A stretch of 10,941 nucleotides of DNA, taken from Chitinophaga pinensis (lineage in GTDB: Bacteria > Bacteroidota > Bacteroidia > Flavobacteriales_D > Crocinitomicaceae). Positions 1 to 7,732 of the stretch are shown here, one piece after another (within the stretch, counting starts at the first letter, position 1; the number at the start of each line of letters is the position of its first letter). Below the pieces are notes generated by a model. It did no database searches, was not told the DNA's origin, and saw only the letters and a program-made list of their open reading frames with translations. Both the position numbers and the translations under genes were made by a program. The stretch spans positions 1 through 10,941 of the forward strand of contig CAMBRH010000101.1 of assembly GCA_945870115.1 (NCBI GenBank), given 5' to 3'.

Positions 1-2675
1 ACTAAATCTTGCAAAATTTCTTTGTTTGAACATTTTTGTTCTTGCAATTCATTCACACAAATCATGAAGTTTGAAACGCCTGTATTGAAAGAAAAACGGT
101 TTAAATCGTCTTCAATTTTCTGAATGGTTTTATGCAAAGTTTTGTAAGAATCTTTTGAAACTTCTGCATCAGAAAAATGAGCAACGCCGTTTTCGTCAAA
201 GTTAAACAAACGCCACAATTTTCTCAAAAAGTTTGAAACACCATTGATTCCTTTTGTGTCCCACGGTTTTGATTGCTCCAAAGGACCCAAAAACATTTCG
301 TACATACGCAAAGTATCGGCACCAAATTTTGAAACCAATTCATCTGGAGTTTGCACATTGAACTTGGATTTAGACATTTTTTCTACTTCGTGACCGCAAA
401 TAAAATCTCCGTTTTCCTCTGGAATAAATACCGCATTTTTATATTCTTCACGCGAATTTTTGAATGCTTCGATGTCAAGTTTATCATTGTCAACTAATGA
501 AATATCAACGTGTGATGGATAACAATTAAATGGACCAAAATCAATTAATTCTATATTTGGATTTAAATTCTTAAAAAAAAGTTTGCACTTATCTTCAAAA
601 TTGTTAATTTCTATTTCGGAATATACATTTTTGCTTAATTTATCATAAATACTTTTTGAAACAAAAATATTTGGCAAATTAACGTCTTGATTTTCCGTTT
701 CAGTACCAAAAACAAAAAGAGGAGGAACTTTATAAACCAAACTACTTCTTCCCAAAATCATTCCTTGATTGATCATTTTTTGAAATGGCTCATCAAAGCC
801 AATAAATCCTTTGTCATTCAAGAATTTTGTCCAGAAACGAGAGTACAATAAATGTCCAGTTCCATGCTCAGAACCACCAATGTACAAATCAACGTTTTTC
901 CAGTAATCAACTTGTTTTTTGCTTACAAATTCGTTTTCATTTTCAGGATCCATGTAACGTAAAAAGTACCAAGAACTTCCAGCCCAACCAGGCATCGTGT
1001 TCAATTCTAAAGGGAAAATCGTTTTGTTATCTATTAACTCTACACTTTTCACTTTAAACTCTTCACTATCCCACGCCCACAATTTCGCATTTCCTAAAGG
1101 TGGTTGACCATCAGCGGTTGGCAAATAATTTTCTACTTCTGGCAAGACGATTGGTAAATGTTTCACATCAATCATTTGTGGTAATCCATTTTTGTAATAA
1201 ACAGGAAATGGTTCACCCCAATAACGCTGACGAGAGAAAACTGCATCGCGCAAACGGTAATTTGTTTTGCCTTTTCCAAGTCCTTTTTCTTCAATTACTT
1301 GAATTGCTTTTTTAGTTGCATCTTTAATTTCCAAGCCAGATAAAAAGTCAGAATCACAAATTTTTCCCGCTTTTTCAGTGTAAGCTTGTTCGGAAATATC
1401 AATGTTTTCAAAAATATTTTTAATTTCAATCCCAAAGTGTTTTGCAAAATCCCAATCGCGTTGATCGCCACAAGGAACAGCCATTACAGCTCCAGTTCCG
1501 TAGGAAGCCAAAACGTAATCTCCAATCCACAATTGAATTTTTTCGCCCGTAAAAGGATGAATCGCATAAGAACCAATAAATTCTCCTGAAATCACTTTCA
1601 CATTTGCTTGTCTATCTCTTTCTGTTTTTAATGAAGAAGCTTTTATGTAATTTTCAACTGCTTCACGTCTGTCATCAGTCGTTAATTGAGCCACCAACGG
1701 ATGTTCTGGAGCCAAAACCATGAACGAAACGCCGAAAATGGTATCAGGTCGCGTAGTGAAAACTTCAATCTTACTTTCTGAATGTTCCACTTCAAATTCA
1801 AGTGAGCATCCAACCGATTTTCCAATCCAATTGCGCTGAATATCTTTGATAGAATCCGTCCAATCCAATTTTTCTAAACCAGTTAACAATCTTTCAGCAT
1901 ACGCTTTGATTCGCATGGACCATTGACGCATCAGTTTTTGTTCAACTGGATGTCCGCCACGTTCTGAAACGCCATTTATTACTTCATCATTTGCCAAAAC
2001 TGTTCCCAAAGCAGGACACCAATTTACCCATGAATCAGCTAAATATGTCAAGCGGTATTCTTGCAAAATGTTTGCTTTTTCTTCTTCCGAAAAATTATTC
2101 CAAGCTGCAGAAGTAAATATTTTTTCGCAATCTGAGCACGCATTTACATTAGCATTTCCCTCTTTTTCAAAAATTGAAATTAAGTCTGAAATGTTCTCCG
2201 CTTTTTGGGAATTATTGTTATACCAAGATTCAAAAAGTTGAATAAAAATCCACTGCGTCCATTTGTAATAGTTTGAATCAGAAGTTCTTACTTCTCTCGA
2301 CCAATCGAAAGAAAAACCAATTTGATCCAATTGATCACGGTAACGTAAAATATTTTCTTTGGTAGTTGTATCAGGATGTTGACCTGTTTGAATGGCATAT
2401 TGTTCTGCTGGTAAACCAAAAGAATCGTAGCCCATTGGGTGCAAAACATTAAAACCTTTCAATCGTTTATAACGAGCATAAATATCCGAGGCAATATAAC
2501 CTAGTGGGTGACCAACGTGCAATCCTGCTCCCGAAGGATAAGGAAACATGTCTAAAACATAATATTTTGGTTTGTCAGTCCCGATAGCTATCGAGGAATT
2601 GTCAGCTTTAAATGTTTGATTTTCAGCCCAAAATTTTCTCCACTTTTGTTCTATTTCTTGGAAATTATAATCCAT
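1..2675 (-). CDS. leuS: Leucyl-tRNA synthetase, 3' end beyond window
   Basis: Class I aminoacyl-tRNA synthetase that charges tRNA-Leu with leucine in the cytoplasm. The reading frame is open from an ATG at 2675 to the window edge (891 codons). The C-terminal end of the anticodon-binding region is missing. Visible signatures are the HIGH-type motif HVGH at residues 53-56 within PYPSGAGLHVGH, and the CP1 editing domain with TTRPDT at 307-312 and GDQRD at 403-407, whose Asp407 matches the conserved editing aspartate. The motif KMSKS lies at 766-770. Two insertions relative to E. coli are apparent: about residues 152-210, and an enlarged stretch between QGM (near 639) and KMSKS. Similar insertions are familiar from Flavobacteriia. 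A short extra segment at about residues 27-33 coincides with a DNA palindrome. The gene is divergent from the TPR sensor kinase, with 83 bp between their starts. Identification is secure. Confidence 0.97.
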   Translation of the reverse strand, partial: MDYNFQEIEQKWRKFWAENQTFKADNSSIAIGTDKPKYYVLDMFPYPSGAGLHVGHPLGYIASDIYARYKRLKGFNVLHPMGYDSFGLPAEQYAIQTGQHPDTTTKENILRYRDQLDQIGFSFDWSREVRTSDSNYYKWTQWIFIQLFESWYNNNSQKAENISDLISIFEKEGNANVNACSDCEKIFTSAAWNNFSEEEKANILQEYRLTYLADSWVNWCPALGTVLANDEVINGVSERGGHPVEQKLMRQWSMRIKAYAERLLTGLEKLDWTDSIKDIQRNWIGKSVGCSLEFEVEHSESKIEVFTTRPDTIFGVSFMVLAPEHPLVAQLTTDDRREAVENYIKASSLKTERDRQANVKVISGEFIGSYAIHPFTGEKIQLWIGDYVLASYGTGAVMAVPCGDQRDWDFAKHFGIEIKNIFENIDISEQAYTEKAGKICDSDFLSGLEIKDATKKAIQVIEEKGLGKGKTNYRLRDAVFSRQRYWGEPFPVYYKNGLPQMIDVKHLPIVLPEVENYLPTADGQPPLGNAKLWAWDSEEFKVKSVELIDNKTIFPLELNTMPGWAGSSWYFLRYMDPENENEFVSKKQVDYWKNVDLYIGGSEHGTGHLLYSRFWTKFLNDKGFIGFDEPFQKMINQGMILGRSSLVYKVPPLFVFGTETENQDVNLPNIFVSKSIYDKLSKNVYSEIEINNFEDKCKLFFKNLNPNIELIDFGPFNCYPSHVDISLVDNDKLDIEAFKNSREEYKNAVFIPEENGDFICGHEVEKMSKSKFNVQTPDELVSKFGADTLRMYEMFLGPLEQSKPWDTKGINGVSNFLRKLWRLFNFDENGVAHFSDAEVSKDSYKTLHKTIQKIEDDLNRFSFNTGVSNFMICVNELQEQKCSNKEILQDL
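2582..2593. repeat. Perfect 12-bp palindrome inside leuS
   Basis: CGATAGCTATCG is a perfect 12-bp palindrome lying in the leuS coding sequence, where it encodes residues 28-32 (Ser-Ile-Ala-Ile-Gly) between the N-terminal helix and the first Rossmann strand. A 13-base match with one difference (CCGATAGCTTTCG) occurs in the intergenic palindrome at 5911-5928. I infer that both belong to a dispersed palindrome family. Copy number elsewhere in the genome cannot be seen here. Confidence 0.6.
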
Positions 2676-2758
2676 TTTCTAAAATTTTAATAAAAAGCGT
2701 AAAGATAAGATAATTTTAGTGTATATTCGTCACTTTAACGATATTGAAAGCAAGATTT

Positions 2759-4963
2759 ATGACAAATTTGATCAAAATTTTATTGGTACTTTTTCTCTTC
2801 AAAGGAAATTTATTTGGTCAAAATTTGAATGAAAAAAAATTAATTAAGGAATATTCTAGTGAACAAGAACCTAATAAACGCTTTTTAAAACTATACGCTT
2901 TAGCTAAATTTTACCAAATAAATAATTACAGTAAAGCTGATTCAATAAGAAAATCGCTGCTTACTTTAAGTTATAGTTCTTCCGATTCTGCTCGTTATTT
3001 ATCGAAAGTTTTTGATGCGGAAGTTGATTTATCGAATGGAGATAAAGAGTTGTACTTTTCTAAAGTTATTGATTTACAAAGTTTTATAAGTCAGTTTCCG
3101 AGCCAAGCTATTAAGATAGATATTTATCAGCGTTTAGCAGATTATCATTTGTATCACCGTGAAATGAACGAGGCAAATTATTACTTAAAAGATGCCTTAA
3201 AATTGAGTAAACGCTTGAGAAACAACAAAGAAATTTCTAAAACATATCGACTTTTTTCACAATCTTACATGATAAAAAACATGAAAGATTCAGCAAATTA
3301 TTACACCTTAGAATGTATCCAATTTGCACGAAGATCTGCTAATAAAAAATTACTTTCTGAAGCATTTAACAATCAAGCAACAATTTTCAATTATTTTGGT
3401 CAGATTGAATTGAGCGCATCCAAAAATTTAAGTGCTTTACAGTTGGCAAATGAAGAAGGAGATTATGCTAGAATTGCCAAATATTCAATTAATATTGGTG
3501 AAGCTCAGTTGGCGATTCAAAATTATAAAGATGCAGAATTTTATTTTTTGAATGCTATAGAAACTGCTTTAAAAATCAAGGATAAACGAACCGTTGCATT
3601 GGCTCAAATTGATTTGGGAAGAGTTTATAAAATCAAAAAAGAATATCAAAAAGCCTTAGAATATCAGCGAAAAGCACTAAAATTGTTACTGCCATACAAT
3701 GATTATGAAGGTTTGGGTAATGCGCACAATACAATTGGTGATATTTACCGTGAGCAAAAAGAATTTTCGAAAGCTTTAAGTAATTATAACAAAGCCTTGG
3801 TTTATTTTGAATCAAGTTCAAACAAAGAAAAAATTGCAACAGTTTATCACAATGTTGGATACGTTTTTGAAAAGCAAGGTAAATATGCAAACGCTTTAAA
3901 TTATTTGAATCGTTCCGTTGACATTCGATCGCAATTTGGATATAAAAGTTCGGTTTATCCTACCTATCAAACAATTTCAGATGTATATTTCAAAACAGGA
4001 AATCAAATTCTTGCGTATAAATATTTGAAGATGTATGCAAGTTATTCCGATAGTGCCAGAACAATTGAATCGACAAAAAATATTGCTGAATTAAGTGAAC
4101 TTTATCGTTCTGAACAAAGAGATCGAGATAATTTATTGAAATCTGATTCCTTGGAAAGACAAAGACAAAAAATTGCTTTAAATACTTCCTTATTAGAAAA
4201 TTCAGAATTGAAATCAAACCTGCAAGCCTATATTATTTTGGCGTTTGTAATTTTAATGTTATTAGCAGGAATCATTGGATTTTACCGTTGGAATCAAACA
4301 AAAATAAAATCGCAACAGCAGCAAGCTGAGATGAATCAAACATTGCTACGGGCGCAAATGAATCCGCATTTTGTCTTTAATGCAATGTCAGTAATTCAAA
4401 GTTATATTTATGATAATGACACCAAAAATTCTTCTAAATTCTTGGTCAATTTCTCAAAGTTAATGCGTTTGATTCTGGAAAATTCTTCCAAAGAATCAAT
4501 TCCCATTAAAACTGAATTTGAAATTTTAGATAAGTATTTGAACATTCAAAAAATGCGCTTTGAAGACCGTTTTGAATACAAAATTACAGTAGATGAGGTT
4601 CTATACGAGGAGGAAGCCGTAATTCCGCCAATGATTACGCAACCGTTTATTGAAAATGCAATTGAACACGGTCGCCTGCATCTCATTGAAGATGGATTTA
4701 TCAATATTCATTTTTACAAAGAGGGAAATATGCTCAGAATTACTGTTAAAGATAATGGAGTTGGCAGAAAAGGATCCGAGATGAATAAGAAAAGTAGTGA
4801 ACATAAAAGTATGGCAATGAAAATCACCAGAGATAGAATTGATAATTTAAATAAAAAATACCGCTCCGATGGTTTTTTACAAATAGAAGACTACGATAAA
4901 ATAAAAGAAACAGGAACAAAAGTTTTAATTTCTATACCTTATCGCATTGAAAATCAAATTTAA
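2759..4963 (+). CDS. TPR-containing LytS-type sensor histidine kinase
   Basis: Membrane sensor kinase, probably the partner of the LytTR regulator 72 bp downstream. From the ATG at 2759 it has 734 residues: a signal peptide (about 1-21, hydrophobic ILLVLFLF core ending FGQ), then tandem TPR repeats (about 119-432, with repeated A..Y....Y..A motifs) predicted to be periplasmic. A charged, probably coiled-coil stretch (about 455-488) precedes one membrane helix (about 491-509). The cytoplasmic His_kinase domain (PF06580 type) has phospho-acceptor His537 in MNPHFVFN, followed by a HATPase with N-box Asn633 (PFIENAIEHG) and G1 box DNGVG at 665-669. The domain order is common in Bacteroidota. A TTG at 2744 would extend it in frame by five residues. 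I prefer the ATG because it gives a compact signal peptide and uses a standard start. The TPR array may sense a protein or peptide ligand, but no ligand can be inferred. Confidence 0.93.
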   Translation: MTNLIKILLVLFLFKGNLFGQNLNEKKLIKEYSSEQEPNKRFLKLYALAKFYQINNYSKADSIRKSLLTLSYSSSDSARYLSKVFDAEVDLSNGDKELYFSKVIDLQSFISQFPSQAIKIDIYQRLADYHLYHREMNEANYYLKDALKLSKRLRNNKEISKTYRLFSQSYMIKNMKDSANYYTLECIQFARRSANKKLLSEAFNNQATIFNYFGQIELSASKNLSALQLANEEGDYARIAKYSINIGEAQLAIQNYKDAEFYFLNAIETALKIKDKRTVALAQIDLGRVYKIKKEYQKALEYQRKALKLLLPYNDYEGLGNAHNTIGDIYREQKEFSKALSNYNKALVYFESSSNKEKIATVYHNVGYVFEKQGKYANALNYLNRSVDIRSQFGYKSSVYPTYQTISDVYFKTGNQILAYKYLKMYASYSDSARTIESTKNIAELSELYRSEQRDRDNLLKSDSLERQRQKIALNTSLLENSELKSNLQAYIILAFVILMLLAGIIGFYRWNQTKIKSQQQQAEMNQTLLRAQMNPHFVFNAMSVIQSYIYDNDTKNSSKFLVNFSKLMRLILENSSKESIPIKTEFEILDKYLNIQKMRFEDRFEYKITVDEVLYEEEAVIPPMITQPFIENAIEHGRLHLIEDGFINIHFYKEGNMLRITVKDNGVGRKGSEMNKKSSEHKSMAMKITRDRIDNLNKKYRSDGFLQIEDYDKIKETGTKVLISIPYRIENQI

Positions 4964-5035
4964 TTATTACTTTTACTTTACTGAAAGATGAAAAACTACT
5001 TTTTCTACTACAAACGTTTTAAGAATTAATCACTT

Positions 5036-5776
5036 ATGAAAGCAGTAATAATAGACGATGAAAAAAGAACAAGGGAATTAATTGCAAAATTAATTGAATC
5101 TTTTGAACTTGGAATTGAGACTTTTCCAGTTGGTGAAAATGTTATGTCTGGTCTAAAAGCAATTGAAGAAATAAAACCAGACATCGTTTTTTTAGATATT
5201 CAAATGCCTGACGGTACCGGTTTTGATATGTTGAAAATGATTCCTCAAAAAACGTTTGAAGTAATATTCATAACAGCACACGAAGAATTTGCTATTAAAG
5301 CCATAAAATTTAGCGCTTTAGATTACATCCTTAAACCAATTGATCCTGAAGAATTAAAAAAATCGATTGAAAAAGCAATTGAAAGCATTGATCATAAACG
5401 AGAAGAATCTCAATATGATGCTTTACAACAAAATATTCAACCTTCTCAAAAAAGAAGGTTGGTTTTAAAAACGCAAGAAAGTGTGCATGTTGTTGATTTA
5501 GATAAAATTATTCGTTGCGAAGCAGATAGAAACTATACTTCTTTTTATTTGGTTGACCACAAAAAAATATTGGTTTCTAAAACTTTAAAGGACTATGAAA
5601 CTTTATTGACAGGTCATAATTTCTTGAGAGTTCAACAATCTCATTTGGTGAACTTAGATTATGTGGATCGATACGATAAAGCAAATGGAGGAACTGTAAT
5701 TATGAAAGATGGTTCAGAAGTTCCAATTTCCCCAGCAAAAAGAGATATTTTCTTTAAGATTTTAGAGAATTTGTAG
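5036..5776 (+). CDS. LytTR-family response regulator
   Basis: DNA-binding response regulator of 246 residues, starting at the only plausible ATG. The receiver domain spans about residues 1-120. It has the acidic pair Asp7-Asp8, phospho-acceptor Asp54 in FLDIQMPDGTGF, Thr80 in FITAHEEFA and Lys100 in LKPID. A linker of about 20 residues leads to a LytTR DNA-binding domain (about 140-246), recognisable from the pattern ending in RVQQSHLVNLDYVDRY. It lies 72 bp after the stop of the TPR sensor kinase on the same strand. The two form a typical LytS/LytR-like two-component pair, probably co-transcribed. Such regulators often bind direct repeats near their own or neighbouring promoters, but I found no convincing pair here. 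It converges with gpmI across a repeat-rich gap. Its target genes cannot be inferred. Confidence 0.95.
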   Translation: MKAVIIDDEKRTRELIAKLIESFELGIETFPVGENVMSGLKAIEEIKPDIVFLDIQMPDGTGFDMLKMIPQKTFEVIFITAHEEFAIKAIKFSALDYILKPIDPEELKKSIEKAIESIDHKREESQYDALQQNIQPSQKRRLVLKTQESVHVVDLDKIIRCEADRNYTSFYLVDHKKILVSKTLKDYETLLTGHNFLRVQQSHLVNLDYVDRYDKANGGTVIMKDGSEVPISPAKRDIFFKILENL

Positions 5777-5843
5777 GTGAAGAATTGAATTTAAATATTT
5801 TTATTGAATTACCCATTTGTTTCCCGAATTACTAATTTTAGTG

Positions 5844-5884
5844 GTTTTTGGCATGGTTTTAAAACAAAAACACACGCCAAAAAC
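5844..5884. repeat. Inverted repeat, possible weak terminator for LytTR gene
   Basis: GTTTTTGGC at 5844-5852 is matched by its exact reverse complement GCCAAAAAC at 5876-5884. The 23-base loop contains a second small palindrome, GTTTTAAAAC, at 5856-5865. A T-rich stretch (ATTTAATTTTT) follows shortly after, so it could act as a weak terminator for the upstream regulator. It also lies within the candidate mobile element, so its origin may be unrelated to transcription. Confidence 0.45.
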
Positions 5885-5903
5885 GATTTAATTTTTAGTA
5901 TTT

Positions 5904-5939
5904 ACGACGGTTCCGATAGCTTTCGGAATCATCCGTCGT
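5904..5939. repeat. Nested palindrome with CCGATAGC core
   Basis: Outer arms ACGACGG (5904-5910) and CCGTCGT (5933-5939) are exact reverse complements. Inside sits TTCCGATAGCTTTCGGAA (5911-5928), which is palindromic except for one T:T position on each side of the central AGCT. The TCAT at 5929-5932 is unpaired. The core CCGATAGCT is shared with the palindrome inside leuS at 2581-2589. Confidence 0.6.
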
Positions 5940-5947
5940 TATAAATA

Positions 5948-5968
5948 TATGACACCTACGGCGTCATA
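5948..5968. repeat. Short hairpin, 9-bp arms
   Basis: TATGACACC at 5948-5956 pairs with GGCGTCATA at 5960-5968 with one mismatch (A against C) around a TAC loop. It lies 8 bp after the nested palindrome and within the candidate mobile element. No poly-T run follows, so a terminator role is unlikely. Confidence 0.5.
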
Positions 5969-6054
5969 ACGTATTAACAAAAATCATTTTAAAAGTATAA
6001 ATCAATTTAGTTCGGGAAGTATCAGGGTAATTCAATATTTTTAAAAGAAAATTT

Positions 6055-6100
6055 AGATTGCCTCGATTTTAATTTATTTTTCTTGAAAGCGAAGCAATCT
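6055..6100 (-). terminator. Inverted repeat, candidate terminator of gpmI
   Basis: AGATTGCCTCG (6055-6065) and CGAAGCAATCT (6090-6100) form 11-bp arms with one mismatch around a 24-base loop. Read on the minus strand, the hairpin starts about 34 bp after the gpmI stop codon and is followed by a T-rich run (AAATTTTCTTTT), so it could end gpmI transcription. The large loop makes this weak. It may instead be a remnant of a dispersed repeat. Confidence 0.35.
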
Positions 6101-6101
6101 G

Positions 6102-6128
6102 TAATTTGTAATCTTTTAATTTGTAATC
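6102..6128. repeat. 12-bp direct repeat
   Basis: TAATTTGTAATC occurs at 6102-6113 and again at 6117-6128, separated by TTT. It lies in the 6 to 32 bases just past the gpmI stop codon. No function is evident. Confidence 0.55.
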
Positions 6129-6133
6129 AGTTT

Positions 6134-7651
6134 TCAACAATTCTCAACCAAACTTTTCCCAGTCATTTCCATAGGAGAAGCAAGTTTCATGCGGTCTAAA
6201 ATTGTTGGAGCAACATCAGCTAAAATTCCACAGTGCAACTTTAATTTATCATTTGTTACCAAGATAAAAGGAACTGGATTTAGTGAATGAGCTGTGTTGG
6301 GACTTCCATCAGCGTTTAAAGCAAAGTCAGCATTGCCATGATCAGCGATTACAATTAATTCATAATCTAATTTTTTGGCTGCTTCTGTAACATCTTTCAA
6401 GCAAGAGTCAATTGTTTCAACAGCTTTAATTATCGCTTGATAAACACCCGTATGTCCAACCATATCAGGATTTGCAAAGTTTAAACAAAAGAAATTTGGT
6501 TTATCCTTTTCTATTTCTGCAATGATTTTGTCTTTTACTTCAAAAGCACTCATTTCAGGTTGTAAATCATAGGTCGCAACCTTTGGTGAATTCACCATGA
6601 TACGATTTTCTCCTTCAAATTCAATTTCTCTTCCTCCGCTAAAAAAGAAGGTAACGTGCGGATATTTTTCTGTTTCAGCAATACGAATTTGCGTTTTTCC
6701 TAGCTTAGAAAGAACTTCACCCAACGTATTTTTTAAATTATCCTTGTCAAAAATTACCTGCACATTTTTAAAACTTGCATCGTAATTAGTCATTGTGTAA
6801 TATTCCAAATCAAGTTTATGCATGTTTTGATCTGGAAAATCTTTTTGTGTTAAAGCAATAGTTATTTCTCTCGGTCTATCTGTTCTAAAATTAAATGAAA
6901 TCACAACATCGCCATTTTTTATGCGAGAATTTGGGTCAGTTGAAGTAATTGTTGGTTCAAAAAATTCATCCGTAATGTTATTTAGATAGGATTTTTCAAA
7001 AGCCTCAATCGGATTATCAATAGATTCTCCAATCCCCTTAACCATAACATCATAGGCTTTTTTGATTCTTTCCCAGCGATTATCTCGATCCATTGCATAA
7101 TATCTTCCAACAATGGATGCGATTTTTGTTGATTTAATATTTTCTTTTTCAAGCAATTCTTTCATGAAATTCAATCCACTTTTAGGATCACAATCTCTTC
7201 CATCGGTAAAAGCATGAATAAACGAATTTTCAATCTTGAAATCTTCGGCCATTTTGCAAAGCGCATACACATGTTCTTGCGAACTATGAACGCCACCTTT
7301 TGAAACCAATCCCATAAAATGAATGGCAACATTTTTATCTTTTGCTGTTTGAAAAGCTTTTTTTAGTTGTTCATTTTCAAAAAACTCACCATCACGAATT
7401 GATTTATTGATACGTGTAAGTTCTTGATAAACAATTCTTCCGGCACCAATATTCAAATGACCAACTTCTGAATTCCCCATTTGCCCGTCTGGTAAACCAA
7501 CATCTTCACCCGAAGTTTTTAATGTTGCATTTGGGTAAGTTTGCAAAAGATAATCCATATATGGAGTATTTGCATTAAATATGGCGTCAGATTTTGAGTG
7601 ATCTCCAAGACCCCAACCATCTAATATTATTAATCCTACGTTTTTTTTCAC
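6134..7651 (-). CDS. gpmI: 2,3-bisphosphoglycerate-independent phosphoglycerate mutase
   Basis: Cytoplasmic glycolytic and gluconeogenic enzyme that interconverts 3- and 2-phosphoglycerate through a phosphoserine intermediate and two divalent metal ions, normally Mn. At 505 residues it is close to the family's usual length of about 510. Landmarks are the N-terminal metal site Asp11 in LIILDGWG, catalytic Ser61 in GQMGNSEVGHLNIGAGR, and the inserted phosphotransfer domain with HAFTDGRDCDP and GRYYAMDRDNRWER. SFNFRTDRPREI follows. The C-terminal metal-binding motifs are NPDMVGHTG and ADHGNAD, with the His in NTAHSLNPVP. The start codon is GTG at 7651. Upstream in frame a TAA is reached before any ATG, and the residues after the GTG (KKNVGLIILDGWG) match the usual N-terminus. 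It lies 175 bp downstream of the sensor kinase across a repeat-rich gap, so it probably has its own promoter. Confidence 0.97.
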   Translation of the reverse strand: MKKNVGLIILDGWGLGDHSKSDAIFNANTPYMDYLLQTYPNATLKTSGEDVGLPDGQMGNSEVGHLNIGAGRIVYQELTRINKSIRDGEFFENEQLKKAFQTAKDKNVAIHFMGLVSKGGVHSSQEHVYALCKMAEDFKIENSFIHAFTDGRDCDPKSGLNFMKELLEKENIKSTKIASIVGRYYAMDRDNRWERIKKAYDVMVKGIGESIDNPIEAFEKSYLNNITDEFFEPTITSTDPNSRIKNGDVVISFNFRTDRPREITIALTQKDFPDQNMHKLDLEYYTMTNYDASFKNVQVIFDKDNLKNTLGEVLSKLGKTQIRIAETEKYPHVTFFFSGGREIEFEGENRIMVNSPKVATYDLQPEMSAFEVKDKIIAEIEKDKPNFFCLNFANPDMVGHTGVYQAIIKAVETIDSCLKDVTEAAKKLDYELIVIADHGNADFALNADGSPNTAHSLNPVPFILVTNDKLKLHCGILADVAPTILDRMKLASPMEMTGKSLVENC

Positions 7652-7682
7652 TTTGTTCTTTTTTTGAAGACTTTAAGATGTC

Positions 7683-7732
7683 AAGATTCAAAAGGCAAGA
7701 CAGAAAATTCTTCGTCTTGACTTTTGAATCTT
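7683..7732. repeat. 19-bp inverted repeat upstream of gpmI
   Basis: AAGATTCAAAAGGCAAGAC (7683-7701) and GTCTTGACTTTTGAATCTT (7714-7732) are reverse complements at 18 of 19 positions, around a 12-base loop. A more diverged continuation outward (AGAC at 7667-7670 and GTCT at 7743-7746, with similar but gapped sequence between) suggests an originally longer palindrome. It lies 32 to 81 bases before the gpmI start. It could fold in a gpmI leader or in read-through RNA from the upstream kinase, or be a dispersed repeat. Confidence 0.65.

Larger units (their letters stand above)
5803..6036. mobile_element. Candidate MITE-like element with terminal inverted repeats
   Basis: The ends are imperfect inverted repeats. 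Left 5803-5828 reads ATTGAATTACCC, six unmatched bases, then TTCCCGAA. Right 6011-6036 is the reverse complement of the same two blocks (12 and 8 identical bases) around a different six-base spacer. The hexamer ATTTTT directly abuts both ends (5797-5802 and 6037-6042), as a target-site duplication would, although in AT-rich DNA this may be chance. The 234-bp interior has no coding sequence and contains three inverted repeats, listed separately. This fits a small non-autonomous mobile element. A folded RNA or cruciform with an outer stem and three inner hairpins is the alternative. It begins 26 bp after the LytTR regulator stop codon. Confidence 0.45.
5777..6133. other. 357-bp non-coding gap between convergent genes
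   Basis: No credible gene is present on either strand between the LytTR regulator and gpmI. The gap holds a candidate terminal-inverted-repeat element (5803-6036), three internal hairpins, the inverted repeat at 6055-6100 and a 12-bp direct repeat at 6102-6128. Because the flanking genes converge, transcription must stop from both sides here. Confidence 0.8.

Noticed and set aside
827..1589. Three plus-strand open frames of 67-76 codons opposite leuS
   Set aside because: They are antisense to conserved LeuRS sequence and show no family signature; the minus-strand frame is continuous and convincing.
1..2675. Possible frameshift or intein in leuS because of its unusual length and inserts
   Set aside because: The frame stays open without interruption from start to window edge, and the inserts lack intein splice motifs. 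They sit where this lineage commonly has insertions.
2700..2729. Promoter-like boxes between leuS and the TPR kinase (TATATTCG forward, TATCTTTA reverse)
   Set aside because: Each has one mismatch to TAnnTTTG and neither has a TTG element at suitable spacing, so I could not support a promoter call.
2744..2758. TTG start for the TPR sensor kinase
   Set aside because: It is in frame and possible, but the ATG 15 bases later gives a standard start and a complete signal peptide, so I kept TTG only as an alternative.
5777..6133. CRISPR array or tRNA in the repeat-rich gap
   Set aside because: The repeats are inverted and unlike each other, without regular spacers, and no tRNA cloverleaf with a TTCGA-type T-loop was found.
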